Assembly: GCF_016862095.1 (NCBI RefSeq)
Contig: NZ_BOMH01000088.1
Coordinates: forward strand, 1 to 34,001
Direction: 5' to 3'
Length of the DNA stretch: 34,001 nt
Source of the DNA: Actinoplanes cyaneus
Lineage (GTDB): Bacteria; Actinomycetota; Actinomycetes; Mycobacteriales; Micromonosporaceae
The position numbers and the translations under genes were made by a program. Numbering within the stretch: position 1 is the stretch's first letter; each line of letters starts with the position of its first letter. The notes under the pieces are model-generated. The model was given only the letters and a program-made list of their open reading frames with translations, made no database searches and was not told the DNA's origin. This document shows positions 1 through 7,347 of this stretch, one piece after another.

Positions 1-1
1 A

Positions 2-58
2 CTTGTCTTCGCCGCCCTGCTCAACGGCCTGACGAACCGGAGATACGGCGCCCGCTAG
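2..58 (+). CDS. 3' end of a gene entering from the left (partial, unidentified)
   Basis: Frame 2 is open from the window edge and ends in TAG at 56-58, giving an 18-residue tail (LVFAALLNGL then TNRRYGAR). The hydrophobic stretch followed by a basic end resembles the last membrane helix and cytoplasmic tail of a membrane protein. A hairpin begins 12 nt after the stop, which supports a real gene end. The rest of the gene lies outside the window, so no family can be named. Confidence 0.45.
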   Translation, partial: LVFAALLNGLTNRRYGAR

Positions 59-70
59 CCGCTGATCGAT

Positions 71-89
71 CAGGAGCGAGCTGCTCCTG
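71..89 (+). terminator. Hairpin after the partial gene
   Basis: A 7-bp perfect stem, caggagc/gctcctg, encloses a 5-nt loop and lies 12 nt after the stop at 58. There is no U-run, as is common for actinobacterial terminators. Confidence 0.45.
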
Positions 90-115
90 CGGGTCAGCTC
101 CGTGACGGCGTGGGT

Positions 116-215
116 CTGTCGCTACGCGGAAGCGGGCGACGGCCCGCGCGGCGACGGCCCGCGCGGCGACGGCCCGCGCGGCGACGGCCTGGCTCTGTCG
201 CTACGCGGAAGCGGG
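116..215. repeat. 15-bp tandem repeat (3.6 copies) between two 21-bp direct repeats
   Basis: The unit gcgacggcccgcgcg is present at 136-150, 151-165 and 166-180, with a 9-bp partial copy at 181-189. The array is bracketed by two identical 21-bp copies, at 116-136 and 195-215, both beginning ctgtcgctacgcgg. The unit is a multiple of three, so it would read as a five-residue Pro/Ser/Arg/Gly repeat on the minus strand. It may equally be non-coding slippage DNA. Confidence 0.85.
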
Positions 216-520
216 GGAGCCATGGGCCCGGTGACGGACCGGCGCCGGCCGTTATGCGAAGGGGGCGAGCTGCTTCTGTCATTCGGCAGCTCGCTCCGGT
301 AGCGGCGCGCGTCCGCGGCGGAGAATTCCGCCGCCTGCTCGGCGCAGCAGCGGGAACGCTCCAGATTGACGAGGATCCGGAACAGGTCCCGCGCCGCGCG
401 GTCGTCGCCCTCGTACTCCGTGGCCGGGAGGGGCGAAGTCGGCGTTCCGGGCGGATCCGCTGACGGATCCAGGACAGTCCGGGCGTTCCGGCGGCCCGTG
501 AATCCTGCGGCCGAACACAC
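122..520 (-). CDS. Possible small hypothetical protein with Pro-rich repeat tail
   Basis: This minus-strand frame has a GTG start at 520, TAG at 122-124 and 132 codons. The middle part (about 300-425) has almost entirely G/C third positions and reads as an amphipathic segment (DDRAARDLFRILVNLE, then a CC-containing stretch), which looks more protein-like than the overlapping frames. The C-terminus is an RGPSP-type repeat made by the 15-bp tandem array. No ribosome binding site is evident and no family is recognised. The gene would read towards the unrelated left-edge gene. A chance open frame in high-GC DNA remains quite possible. Confidence 0.28.
   Translation of the reverse strand: MCSAAGFTGRRNARTVLDPSADPPGTPTSPLPATEYEGDDRAARDLFRILVNLERSRCCAEQAAEFSAADARRYRSELPNDRSSSPPSHNGRRRSVTGPMAPPLPRSDRARPSPRGPSPRGPSPRGPSPASA
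265..294. other. Hairpin in the 59-568 gap
   Basis: Perfect 9-bp arms gcgagctgc (265-273) and gcagctcgc (286-294) enclose a 12-nt loop. The 510-bp gap 59-568 holds only this hairpin, the tandem repeat, a second hairpin (ggatccg/cggatcc at 453-459 and 464-470) and the doubtful small ORF. No other gene is supported. Confidence 0.4.
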
Positions 521-568
521 GGGATCACCCGGGAACGGATGCCCCGGTGAACGGTGCTTCGGGCGCGG

Positions 569-1309
569 TCACGTCGCCTGGCCGGTGCGGGGCAGACCGT
601 CGATCATCAGGTTGATCGTGAAGTGGAAGCGGTCGGCGGTCGTGCCGGCGGTGAGCTGTGCCGCGTACCGCCTGGTGTGGGGAAAGGTTTCTGGCAGTGC
701 GGCGAAGCGGCGGAGCATGTCGTCGCGGCTGACCACCCAGCCGTCATCGGCGCGGCGGAGCCGGCTGTTGGCCACCGACACCTCGAGGGTGTGTGCGTTG
801 ACGTACAGCGTCAGCGAGTCCACCGCCCACGCCGCGACCTGCGGCTCGACGCCGCCGGCGAGCACGATGGCAAGGAGGCCCTCGCTGACCCGCAGCGTGT
901 CGAGGTTCGACGGGGCAGCGGCGAGCGCGGCCCGGGAGATGCCCGGATAGCGCAGATACTGATCGCGCAGCCGGGTGCAGACGCCCACGAGCTGCTCACG
1001 CCACCGCGACGGGTCGGGCTCGGGCAGCTCGATCTCCGCGCAGAGGCGGCCGATGAGCAGCTCGTCCAGATCTTCCTTGTTGACCACGTGCGCGTAGAGC
1101 GACGACGGGCCGGTCTCCAGCGCCACGGCGAGGCGCCGCATGGTCAGCGCTTCGTACCCCTCCGCCTCGATGATCGCGAACGCGGTGCTGACGATCGCGT
1201 CGACGGTGATCGGCTTCTTGCGGCCGCCGGACGGGCCGCGCCGGACCGCGGGCTTGTCCGGGCCGGCCTGGTGGCGGGCGGCACGCCGCTCCTGCGGAGT
1301 CGGTGACAT
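569..1309 (-). CDS. TetR/AcrR-family repressor, likely local regulator of the adjacent MFS exporter
   Basis: This 246-aa protein starts with ATG at 1309. After a basic, Arg/Lys-rich leader of about 32 residues it has a TetR helix-turn-helix at roughly residues 34-80 (TVDAIVSTAFAIIEAEGYEA, then LTMRRLAVAL and SSLYAHVVNK). The all-helical remainder would be the ligand and dimer domain. It is transcribed divergently from an MFS drug-exporter gene, and the 125-bp space holds four related palindromes. Known TetR/exporter pairs suggest it represses the exporter, and probably itself, until a drug-like ligand binds; that role and ligand are inferred. The long N-terminal extension is somewhat unusual, but a later start would cut into the HTH. 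Confidence 0.9.
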   Translation of the reverse strand: MSPTPQERRAARHQAGPDKPAVRRGPSGGRKKPITVDAIVSTAFAIIEAEGYEALTMRRLAVALETGPSSLYAHVVNKEDLDELLIGRLCAEIELPEPDPSRWREQLVGVCTRLRDQYLRYPGISRAALAAAPSNLDTLRVSEGLLAIVLAGGVEPQVAAWAVDSLTLYVNAHTLEVSVANSRLRRADDGWVVSRDDMLRRFAALPETFPHTRRYAAQLTAGTTADRFHFTINLMIDGLPRTGQAT

Positions 1310-1332
1310 GCGAGCAGCTTAGCCGATCTGGC

Positions 1333-1404
1333 GAACAGTGTTCTAGTTCATAGCGAACGCCGTTCGTATTGCTGCGAACGTCGTACGGGAGTAGAACGGT
1401 GTTC
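1333..1404. promoter_or_regulatory. Array of four GAAC-N3-GTTC operator-like sites
   Basis: Palindromes of the form GAAC-N3-GTTC lie at 1333-1343, 1355-1365 and 1394-1404. A degenerate copy ending GTAC lies at 1376-1386. Start-to-start spacing is 22, 21 and 18 bp, close to two helical turns. The array fills the space between the divergent TetR and MFS genes and probably covers both promoters. Confidence 0.75.
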
Positions 1405-1434
1405 GTTTCTGCTGACCTCGTGCAAGGAGCGCCG

Positions 1435-2856
1435 ATGAGCGCCACGTCTTTGCGGGCCGCCTGGGTGGCCCTGGCCGGACTCTCGGCTGTCTTCCTCTTC
1501 GAGATGCTCGACAACTCGATCCTCAACGTCGCGCTGCCCACCATCGGCCGCGACCTGCACGCCTCGACCGTCGCCCTGCAGTGGGTGACCGGGGCCTACT
1601 CGGTCGTCTTCGGCGGCCTGATGCTGGTCTTCGGCGCGATCGCCGACCGCTACGGCCGCCGCCGGATCATGCTGGCCGGGCTGACGCTACTGGCCCTGGC
1701 CGGCCTGGCGACCGCCTTCGTCACCACCGCCGGGCAACTCATCGCCGTCCGCGCGTTGATGGGCGTCGCCGCCGCGATGACCACACCGGGCTCGGCGGCC
1801 CTCGCCTTCCGGCTCTTCGACGACGACGGCCTGCGGGTGCGGGCGATGACGTTCATCTCGACGATCGGCCTCGTCGGGCTGGCGGTCGGCCCGACGACGG
1901 GCGGGCTGGTCCTGGCGATCGCGCCGTGGCAGGTCCTGCTGCTGGTGAATGTTCCCGTCGCCGTGCTGGCGATCATCTGCATCCGGTCCGGCATCGAGGA
2001 GGACGCCGCGGACGGCCTGCACCGTGACCCCGTCGACGTGCTCGGTGCTGTCCTCGGAACCGCGGCGATCGTGCTCGCACTGATCGCCCCGACACTGTTC
2101 CTGAACGAGGGCATCCGCTCCTGGCTGCCGTGGACAACCGCCGCGGCGGCGGTGGCGGCGGCGATTTTCTTCGTCATGCGGCAACGCATCGCCGAGTACC
2201 CGCTGCTCGACCTGCGACTGGTCGCCCGTCCCCTCGTCGCCGCCGGCCTGGCGTACAAGGCCGCCGCGGGCCTGGCCATCTCCGGTCTCGGCTACCTGGT
2301 GACCTTGCAGCTGCAGCTCGACTGGGGCTGGTCGCCGGCCCGCGCCGCCGTCGGACTGTTGCCGCAGGTCGTCGTGCTGATCGCCGGTGGCGCGTTCGTG
2401 AGTCCGTTCGTGCGGCGGGCCGGCCTCGACCGAGCCGCCTGGCTCAGCGCGGCAGCGGTCGTCACCGGCCTCGCCGTCTACGGCACACTGAGCCGCTTCG
2501 GTTACGTGTGGGTCGCACTCGCGCTGGTGCTCGTCGCTGCCGGGATGCGCGTGGTCGGTGCTGTCGCCGCCGTGAACGTGTTGCGCGGCCTTCCGGGCAA
2601 CCGCACCACCATCGGCGCCGCGCTGGTCGACACGTCGTCGGAAGTCACCTCCGGCGCCGGGATCGCGGTGACCGGCACCATCCTGGCGGCGACGTTCACC
2701 GGCGCCATCGCGTCACCGTCCTGGACCGCGCACCAGTCGGCGCAGTTCGAGCAGGCGGTCACGATCGCCGGCCTGGTCCTGACCGCGATGGCCGCCACCC
2801 TGGTGATCTGGGCCCTGATGCGTACCCGCGCGGTGCGGGAAAGTGTCGCCGTCTAG
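1435..2856 (+). CDS. MFS drug-efflux transporter, 14-TM DHA2 (EmrB/QacA-like)
   Basis: This is a 473-aa integral membrane proton antiporter. ATG at 1435 is chosen over an upstream in-frame start at 1369 because AAGGAG lies 5 nt upstream of it, at 1424-1429, and because the upstream start would sit in the operator array. TM1 carries the family pattern (FLFEMLDNSILNVALPTIGR). The loop-2 motif A is seen as GAIADRYGRRR, and motif C-like glycine-rich sequence occurs near GLVGLAVGPTTGG. Length and hydrophobic pattern fit the 14-helix DHA2 group. Divergence from a TetR gene suggests ligand-induced export of a toxic compound; the substrate cannot be read from sequence. Confidence 0.92.
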   Translation: MSATSLRAAWVALAGLSAVFLFEMLDNSILNVALPTIGRDLHASTVALQWVTGAYSVVFGGLMLVFGAIADRYGRRRIMLAGLTLLALAGLATAFVTTAGQLIAVRALMGVAAAMTTPGSAALAFRLFDDDGLRVRAMTFISTIGLVGLAVGPTTGGLVLAIAPWQVLLLVNVPVAVLAIICIRSGIEEDAADGLHRDPVDVLGAVLGTAAIVLALIAPTLFLNEGIRSWLPWTTAAAAVAAAIFFVMRQRIAEYPLLDLRLVARPLVAAGLAYKAAAGLAISGLGYLVTLQLQLDWGWSPARAAVGLLPQVVVLIAGGAFVSPFVRRAGLDRAAWLSAAAVVTGLAVYGTLSRFGYVWVALALVLVAAGMRVVGAVAAVNVLRGLPGNRTTIGAALVDTSSEVTSGAGIAVTGTILAATFTGAIASPSWTAHQSAQFEQAVTIAGLVLTAMAATLVIWALMRTRAVRESVAV

Positions 2857-2858
2857 GT

Positions 2859-2891
2859 ATGCCTAGGACCTTCCACGGCGTATCTAGGCAT
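2859..2891. promoter_or_regulatory. Inverted repeat atgcctag/ctaggcat after the exporter gene
   Basis: Perfect 8-bp arms at 2859-2866 and 2884-2891 are separated by 17 bp. A third ctagg half-site (2853-2857) overlaps the MFS stop. The site could be the exporter terminator, or an operator for the gene pair starting at 2986. AT-rich core and arm spacing fit either reading. Confidence 0.45.
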
Positions 2892-2985
2892 GGTCTGAGC
2901 AGCGAAGATAAGCAACAGCGTCCGATGTGACCCGCGCCCGGCCGATCGAGGATGGATACATCACCGAGCGACGAGGAGACAAGAG

Positions 2986-3189
2986 ATGCTGATGCACCCC
3001 GACATGATGCTGACCCTGGCCCATGAACGCCACCAGGAGCTGATCGCGGAGGCGCAGCGGGAGCGGCTGCTGGCCGGCGCCCGGCGTGCCCGGCAGGCCC
3101 GCCGCGGACGGAAAGGGGAGGCGGTGCGCGGACAGCCCACCGGTACCCTGGCGACGTGCGAACCGTCCGCGGCAGTGCCAGTCCGGTGA
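2986..3189 (+). CDS. Small basic hypothetical protein upstream of the LAL regulator
   Basis: This is a 67-aa ORF with ATG at 2986 and a strong purine-rich ribosome binding site (gaggagacaagag) directly upstream. It is helical and charged (LAHERHQELIAEAQRERLLA, then RRARQARRGRKGEA) and ends in a less regular tail. Short proteins of this look, beginning MxMHPD and ending in an Arg-rich helix, are common in actinobacteria, but I know of no assigned function. Its last 34 nt overlap the start of the LAL gene in another frame, suggesting co-transcription or translational coupling. Its tail may simply be what the LAL start region encodes in this frame. Confidence 0.7.
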   Translation: MLMHPDMMLTLAHERHQELIAEAQRERLLAGARRARQARRGRKGEAVRGQPTGTLATCEPSAAVPVR

Positions 3190-5897
3190 TGATCGGGCGG
3201 GACGGCGAGTTGCGCCGGCTGGCGCGGCTCGCCGCCTCGCGGGAACCGGCGGTGGCGATCATCGCGGGGGAGCCCGGCATCGGCAAGACCCGGCTGGTGC
3301 ACGAGCTGGTGGCGAAACTTTCCGCCGGCACGGTGGTGCTGGTCGGTCAGGCTGAGCCGGGGTCGCTGTCCCGGCCGTACGAGGTGCTCCTGGACGCCAT
3401 CGACAACCGTCCCGGCGTCGACGAGCAACAGCTGGCCGCCCTGGCGGATCCCCGGCGCAGCCCGGTCGAACGGCTGCACACCGGCCTGACCATCGTGAAC
3501 GAACTGATCGGCGAGGCGCCGGCGGTCATTGTCTTCGAGGACCTGCACTGGGCCGACTCGGAGAGCGCCGCCCTGTTCGAACGCATCGCCGATCAGCACG
3601 GTCCACGCCTGCTGATCGGGACGTACCGGCCGGACGAGGTCACCCGGCGCCGGCCCGTCGCCGGGCTGCTGGCGCAGCTCGAACGGCGGCACGCGGTCAC
3701 GCACGTACGGCTGAATCGTCTGTCCCCGGCGCAGACCGCGGCCCTGCTCGCGGCCGCGACCGGGACCCCGGCTCCGTTGCGGGCCGCGACCGCCCTGCAC
3801 CATCGCACCGGCGGCAATCCGTTCTTCCTCGAGGAGTTGCTGCGCGCGCTGCCCGGTTTCGATCTGGAGGAACTGGTCGATCAGCCGCTGCCGTGGAGCC
3901 TCGCCGACGTGCTGCGCCGCCAGGTCGACGACCTCGACCCGGTCAGCCACCGGATCGTGGAGGCGGCCACGGTGCTCGGGCACCGCATCCCGTTCGACCT
4001 GCTCGCCGAGGTGACCGGCGCCGGCGAGGACGAGCTGATCGCGGTGCTGCGCGACCTGGTCACGCGCGGGGTGCTGGTCGAGTCCGGTGACGACGAGTTC
4101 GCCTTCCGGCACGCGCTGGTGCGCGAGGCGATCGCCGCGCAGATGCTCGGCCGGCAGCGCCGCCGTCTGCACGAGGCGGCGCTCGACGTGCTGCTCGACG
4201 GCGGCGCGTCCGATCCGGCGATGGTGGCGCACCACGCGCGCGGCGCCGGGCGCTACGACGACCTGATCGCCGCGGCCCGCAGCGGCGCCGCGCTCTACCT
4301 GTCGATCGGCTCCGCCTACCAGGCGTTGCAGCTGGCCGAGATGGGTCTGGAGGAGGCGCCCGACGACACCGGCCTGCTCGGCGCCGGCGCCCGGGCGGCC
4401 TGGCTCGCGGGGCTGCTCGACGACGCCCTGCGGTACGGGCGCCGCTGGCGTGACCTGGCGGTCGACGCGACCGATCGGGCCGAGTCGCTGTATCTGCTGG
4501 TCCGCTGCGCGTGGGAATCCCGCGAGACCGGCGAGATGAGCGCGCTGACGCACGAGATCGAGACCCTCATCGAGCAGTTGCCGCCGGGCGCCGGCCAGGC
4601 CCGGGCGATGACCGCGATCGCCCAGTCGGGATACCTGCGCGACGACTTCGACACCGCGCTGGTCTGGGCCGACCGGGCGCTGGCACTGGCGCAAGAGATC
4701 GACATGCCTGCGGTACGCCTCGCCGCGCTCCTGGAGAAAGGTTGCATCCTCAGCGAGCGCCCCACCACCGCCGCCGAAGGGCAGAAACTTCTCTCCGACC
4801 TGGTGGATGAGGCCGAGGCGGCCGAGGAGTGGGTGCTGGCGGCGCGGGCCCTCAACCGGCTGGTGAACGGGGTGCCACCCACCTCGCCGGCCGAATACGC
4901 CGAGACCCTGGAGCGGATGCGGGTCGACGCGGAGCGGGCCGGGTTCGAGTCACTGGCGGTGGCCTCGTACTTCCAGGGCCGCGCCCGGCTCGCCCTGCGG
5001 GCCGGTGAGCTGCAGGCCGCGATCGCCGCCCTGGAGGAGGGGCGCGAGCAGGATCGTGGCTACCGGCGGCGGGGACGCTGGGCCGACTACCACGGGGTGT
5101 TCCTCGCCGGGTTGTGCCTGGAGGCCGGCGAGCTGGACCGGGTCGACGAGATCATCGCGGACCTGGCGACCGTGCCGGACAACCCGCCGACGGTGATTCC
5201 CGGCCTCGCGTTCCACCTCGCGTGCCGCCAAGGCAACCTGGCCCGCGCCGAGAAGACCCTGAACGAGCTGGTCACGGCGCTGGCCTTCCAGCCGTGGCGC
5301 AGCGGTCAGCAGGCCCATGACCTGATCTCCGCCGCGCTGGAGATCGGGCTGCCGGGGCCGCGGCTCGACGCGCTGGCCGCGGAGCTGCTCAACGAGGACG
5401 ACGTCTGGGACGCCTACCGGACACTCGTCGACGCGCAACTCGCGGAGGCCCACGGGCGCCATGCCGCGGCGCTCACCGCGTACCTGTCCATCGTCGACTC
5501 GCACATCCTCTGGCCGGCGATCCGCGGCACCGTGCGGGTCGGTGCGGCCCGCTGCCTGCTCGCCGCGGACCGGCGAGCGGAGGCGACCGTGCAGGTGGAG
5601 CTGGCCGCGTCCCTGCTCGGCGAGTGGGGCGGCTGGCGGGTCGCCGAGCTCGACCGGATCCGGGCGCGGCTCGGCATGGCTCCGGCCGACGCGGCGCCGG
5701 CGGTCACCGGGCCGGCCGCACTCACGCCCCGCGAGCGCGAGGTGGCGGTGCTGATCAGCGACGGGTTGACCAACACCGAGCTGGCGCGGCGGCTCTACAT
5801 CTCGCCGAAGACGGCCGCGGTGCATGTTTCCAACATCCTGCGCAAGCTCGGTGTTTCCTCCCGTACCGAGGTGGGTGAGCTGGTCGGACGGTCGTAG
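3156..5897 (+). CDS. LAL-type LuxR-family transcriptional regulator with AAA/NTPase domain
   Basis: This 913-aa regulator has Walker A GEPGIGKT at residues 38-45 and Walker B VIVFEDLHWAD at about 124-134. A long alpha-helical, TPR-like middle follows, and a C-terminal LuxR helix-turn-helix covers about residues 852-913 (LTPREREVAVLISDGLTN, then IS.KTAAVHVSNILRKLG). Size and order match the MalT/LAL group, ATP-dependent activators often tied to secondary metabolism or sugar use. GTG 3156 is used because TACCCT lies 6 nt upstream (leaderless pattern). ATG 3189 in the same frame is an alternative that still keeps the Walker motif. The target is unknown; the nearest candidates are the small ORF just upstream and the exporter. 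Confidence 0.9.
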   Translation: MRTVRGSASPVMIGRDGELRRLARLAASREPAVAIIAGEPGIGKTRLVHELVAKLSAGTVVLVGQAEPGSLSRPYEVLLDAIDNRPGVDEQQLAALADPRRSPVERLHTGLTIVNELIGEAPAVIVFEDLHWADSESAALFERIADQHGPRLLIGTYRPDEVTRRRPVAGLLAQLERRHAVTHVRLNRLSPAQTAALLAAATGTPAPLRAATALHHRTGGNPFFLEELLRALPGFDLEELVDQPLPWSLADVLRRQVDDLDPVSHRIVEAATVLGHRIPFDLLAEVTGAGEDELIAVLRDLVTRGVLVESGDDEFAFRHALVREAIAAQMLGRQRRRLHEAALDVLLDGGASDPAMVAHHARGAGRYDDLIAAARSGAALYLSIGSAYQALQLAEMGLEEAPDDTGLLGAGARAAWLAGLLDDALRYGRRWRDLAVDATDRAESLYLLVRCAWESRETGEMSALTHEIETLIEQLPPGAGQARAMTAIAQSGYLRDDFDTALVWADRALALAQEIDMPAVRLAALLEKGCILSERPTTAAEGQKLLSDLVDEAEAAEEWVLAARALNRLVNGVPPTSPAEYAETLERMRVDAERAGFESLAVASYFQGRARLALRAGELQAAIAALEEGREQDRGYRRRGRWADYHGVFLAGLCLEAGELDRVDEIIADLATVPDNPPTVIPGLAFHLACRQGNLARAEKTLNELVTALAFQPWRSGQQAHDLISAALEIGLPGPRLDALAAELLNEDDVWDAYRTLVDAQLAEAHGRHAAALTAYLSIVDSHILWPAIRGTVRVGAARCLLAADRRAEATVQVELAASLLGEWGGWRVAELDRIRARLGMAPADAAPAVTGPAALTPREREVAVLISDGLTNTELARRLYISPKTAAVHVSNILRKLGVSSRTEVGELVGRS

Positions 5898-5933
5898 GTT
5901 TGTTTCCTTCGCGGACCGCGGGATTCGTTCCGG

Positions 5934-5990
5934 CCGGTGCCGGCGGTGTCGGCGGTGCAGCGGTTCCGCCGGTGCGACCGGTGCCGGCGG
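5934..5990. repeat. Short GC-rich direct repeats between convergent genes
   Basis: The 13-bp sequence ccggtgccggcgg occurs at 5934-5946 and 5978-5990. Between them ggcgg (5951-5955) and ccgcc (5966-5970) can pair. This is all that separates the convergent LAL and DUF1479 genes, and it may act as a weak bidirectional terminator. Confidence 0.5.
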
Positions 5991-5996
5991 CCGTTC

Positions 5997-7259
5997 TTAC
6001 TCCAGGCCCAGGCCGCGGCGACCGATGTCGTTCAGGTCCTCGGGGCGGAACCGATTCGGCCAGTCCCGCTCGTAGTGCTCCGCCGGGAAGTCACTCGGGC
6101 TCTCCCCGGACAGGAACGCTTTCCGCACGGAGTCCGCGTACCGCTCGTTGCGCGGGCACCAGGGCGCCGCCGGGATGTACATGACGTTTCCCCAGCCCTT
6201 CTGCGCCTCGACCGGCGCCACGCTGTGGATCATGTCGCAGTGCCACCAGACGGAGTCGCCGGCCTTGACGTCGGGGATGCCGGAGAGCGCCTCCATCAGC
6301 GGGGCGTGCCACTTGTGACCGGCGGGAAAGACCTGGTTCACGGTCACCCCGCACATGTCGTCGTCCGGCACGTCGGGCAGCAGCGGGCGCAGCATCAGGT
6401 ACGCCATCGCCTCCGGGACAGGCACGGTATGCAGCACACCCTGGTCGTGATCCATGTCGGACAGCGCGGTCCAGCCCTGGAAGGTGCGGAACGCCGAGCA
6501 CATGGTTGATCCCGGGTACTGCGGGCCGGCCGTGCGGTGAGCGGCGTCCCACGGGTCGTACTGCTCGGGGCTGCCGTCGAAGAGGTGGCGGAACGCCTGC
6601 TGGTACGACCTGGTCATCCACAGGTCGAGGGTGCCCGGATCGAGGTGCGTGCCCAGGCCCGCCGAGTCGGCGCCCTCCGGCCGGCGGCGGATCCGGTCCG
6701 GGTAGAGGGAGTCCCGGTTCGGATCGAACCACTGAACACCTTCGGACTCGTGCTTCCACTGCGAGTTGAGGAAGGCCTGCACGGCCGCCATGCGTTCGCT
6801 CTGCCGGGCCTGCATCTGCGGCGGCGACCAGTAGATCGGGTAGATCTCCGGTTTGGAGCCGACGCTGCCGAAGAAGTCGTCGCCGGGGCCGCGGTAGTTC
6901 TCGAAGAACCGGTTGCTCTCCACGTAGTCGACGATGCCGGCGTCCCATTGCAGCGCCTGCTCGCGCTCGAAGTGACCGCGAACGATCAGGCAGCCACGGC
7001 GTCGCAGCAGGGCCCGCTGCTCGGCGGAGACCTTCCCGGCCGCGATGTCGGCATAGTCGATCACCGGCCAGATCGCCTCGCCCCGGCGGCGGGCCGCGAC
7101 GATGTCGTCGACCGCGGACTGCACACGCTGCTCGACGACGGCGAAAACCTCCTCCACGGTACGGCCGGAGGCGGCGATCCTGGCCCGGAGCGCGGCCTTG
7201 ACCTCGCGGGTGGCGGCTCGCAGATCGGCGGGCGTCTCTTCCCAGTGCGGGAGCTCCAT
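5997..7259 (-). CDS. DUF1479 (YbiU-like) putative Fe(II)/2-oxoglutarate oxygenase
   Basis: This 420-aa cytosolic protein matches the usual length of the DUF1479/YbiU family. An HxD pair is seen as H205 and D207 in GLGTHLDPGTLDLW, and the likely distal iron ligand is H345 in WWHCDMIHSV. These are the three facial-triad residues of cupin-fold oxygenases. The family is conserved, but its substrate is not established. ATG 7259 follows AAAGGA at good spacing. The gene is divergent from a ROK repressor across 88 bp that contain an inverted repeat touching its ribosome binding region. Regulation by a sugar-sensing ROK protein therefore suggests a carbohydrate-related role (inference). Confidence 0.85.
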   Translation of the reverse strand: MELPHWEETPADLRAATREVKAALRARIAASGRTVEEVFAVVEQRVQSAVDDIVAARRRGEAIWPVIDYADIAAGKVSAEQRALLRRRGCLIVRGHFEREQALQWDAGIVDYVESNRFFENYRGPGDDFFGSVGSKPEIYPIYWSPPQMQARQSERMAAVQAFLNSQWKHESEGVQWFDPNRDSLYPDRIRRRPEGADSAGLGTHLDPGTLDLWMTRSYQQAFRHLFDGSPEQYDPWDAAHRTAGPQYPGSTMCSAFRTFQGWTALSDMDHDQGVLHTVPVPEAMAYLMLRPLLPDVPDDDMCGVTVNQVFPAGHKWHAPLMEALSGIPDVKAGDSVWWHCDMIHSVAPVEAQKGWGNVMYIPAAPWCPRNERYADSVRKAFLSGESPSDFPAEHYERDWPNRFRPEDLNDIGRRGLGLE

Positions 7260-7270
7260 GGCGGTCCTTT

Positions 7271-7291
7271 CAAGTCAAACGCCTTTACTTG
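7271..7291. promoter_or_regulatory. Inverted repeat caagt-N11-acttg, likely ROK operator
   Basis: Arms lie at 7271-7275 and 7287-7291 and are AT-richer than the surroundings. The site sits just upstream of the DUF1479 ribosome binding site, within the divergent promoter region. It is the best operator candidate for the ROK protein. Confidence 0.45.
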
Positions 7292-7313
7292 TACGACGAT
7301 AGGGTCGCGGCCG

Positions 7314-7341
7314 TTTCCAAGGCAAGGGCCCTGACTAGAAT
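7314..7341 (+). promoter_or_regulatory. Putative promoter of the ROK gene (leaderless)
   Basis: TTTCCA (7314-7319) and TAGAAT (7336-7341) are separated by 16 bp. The GTG start of the ROK gene follows 6 nt after the -10 hexamer, so the transcript would begin at or beside the start codon. Confidence 0.45.
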
Positions 7342-7347
7342 CGGCAC

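Noticed and set aside
136..189. CRISPR-like array
   Set aside because: The 15-bp units are contiguous with no spacers, so it is a simple tandem repeat.
554..1306. Long open frame on the plus strand opposite the first TetR gene
   Set aside because: It mirrors the TetR gene, is Arg/Gly/Val-rich without motifs, and the minus strand gives a complete TetR HTH.
2961..4694. 577-codon minus-strand frame opposite the LAL gene
   Set aside because: Composition is Gln/Arg/Gly/Val-rich, typical of antisense high-GC DNA; the plus strand has Walker A, Walker B and a LuxR HTH.
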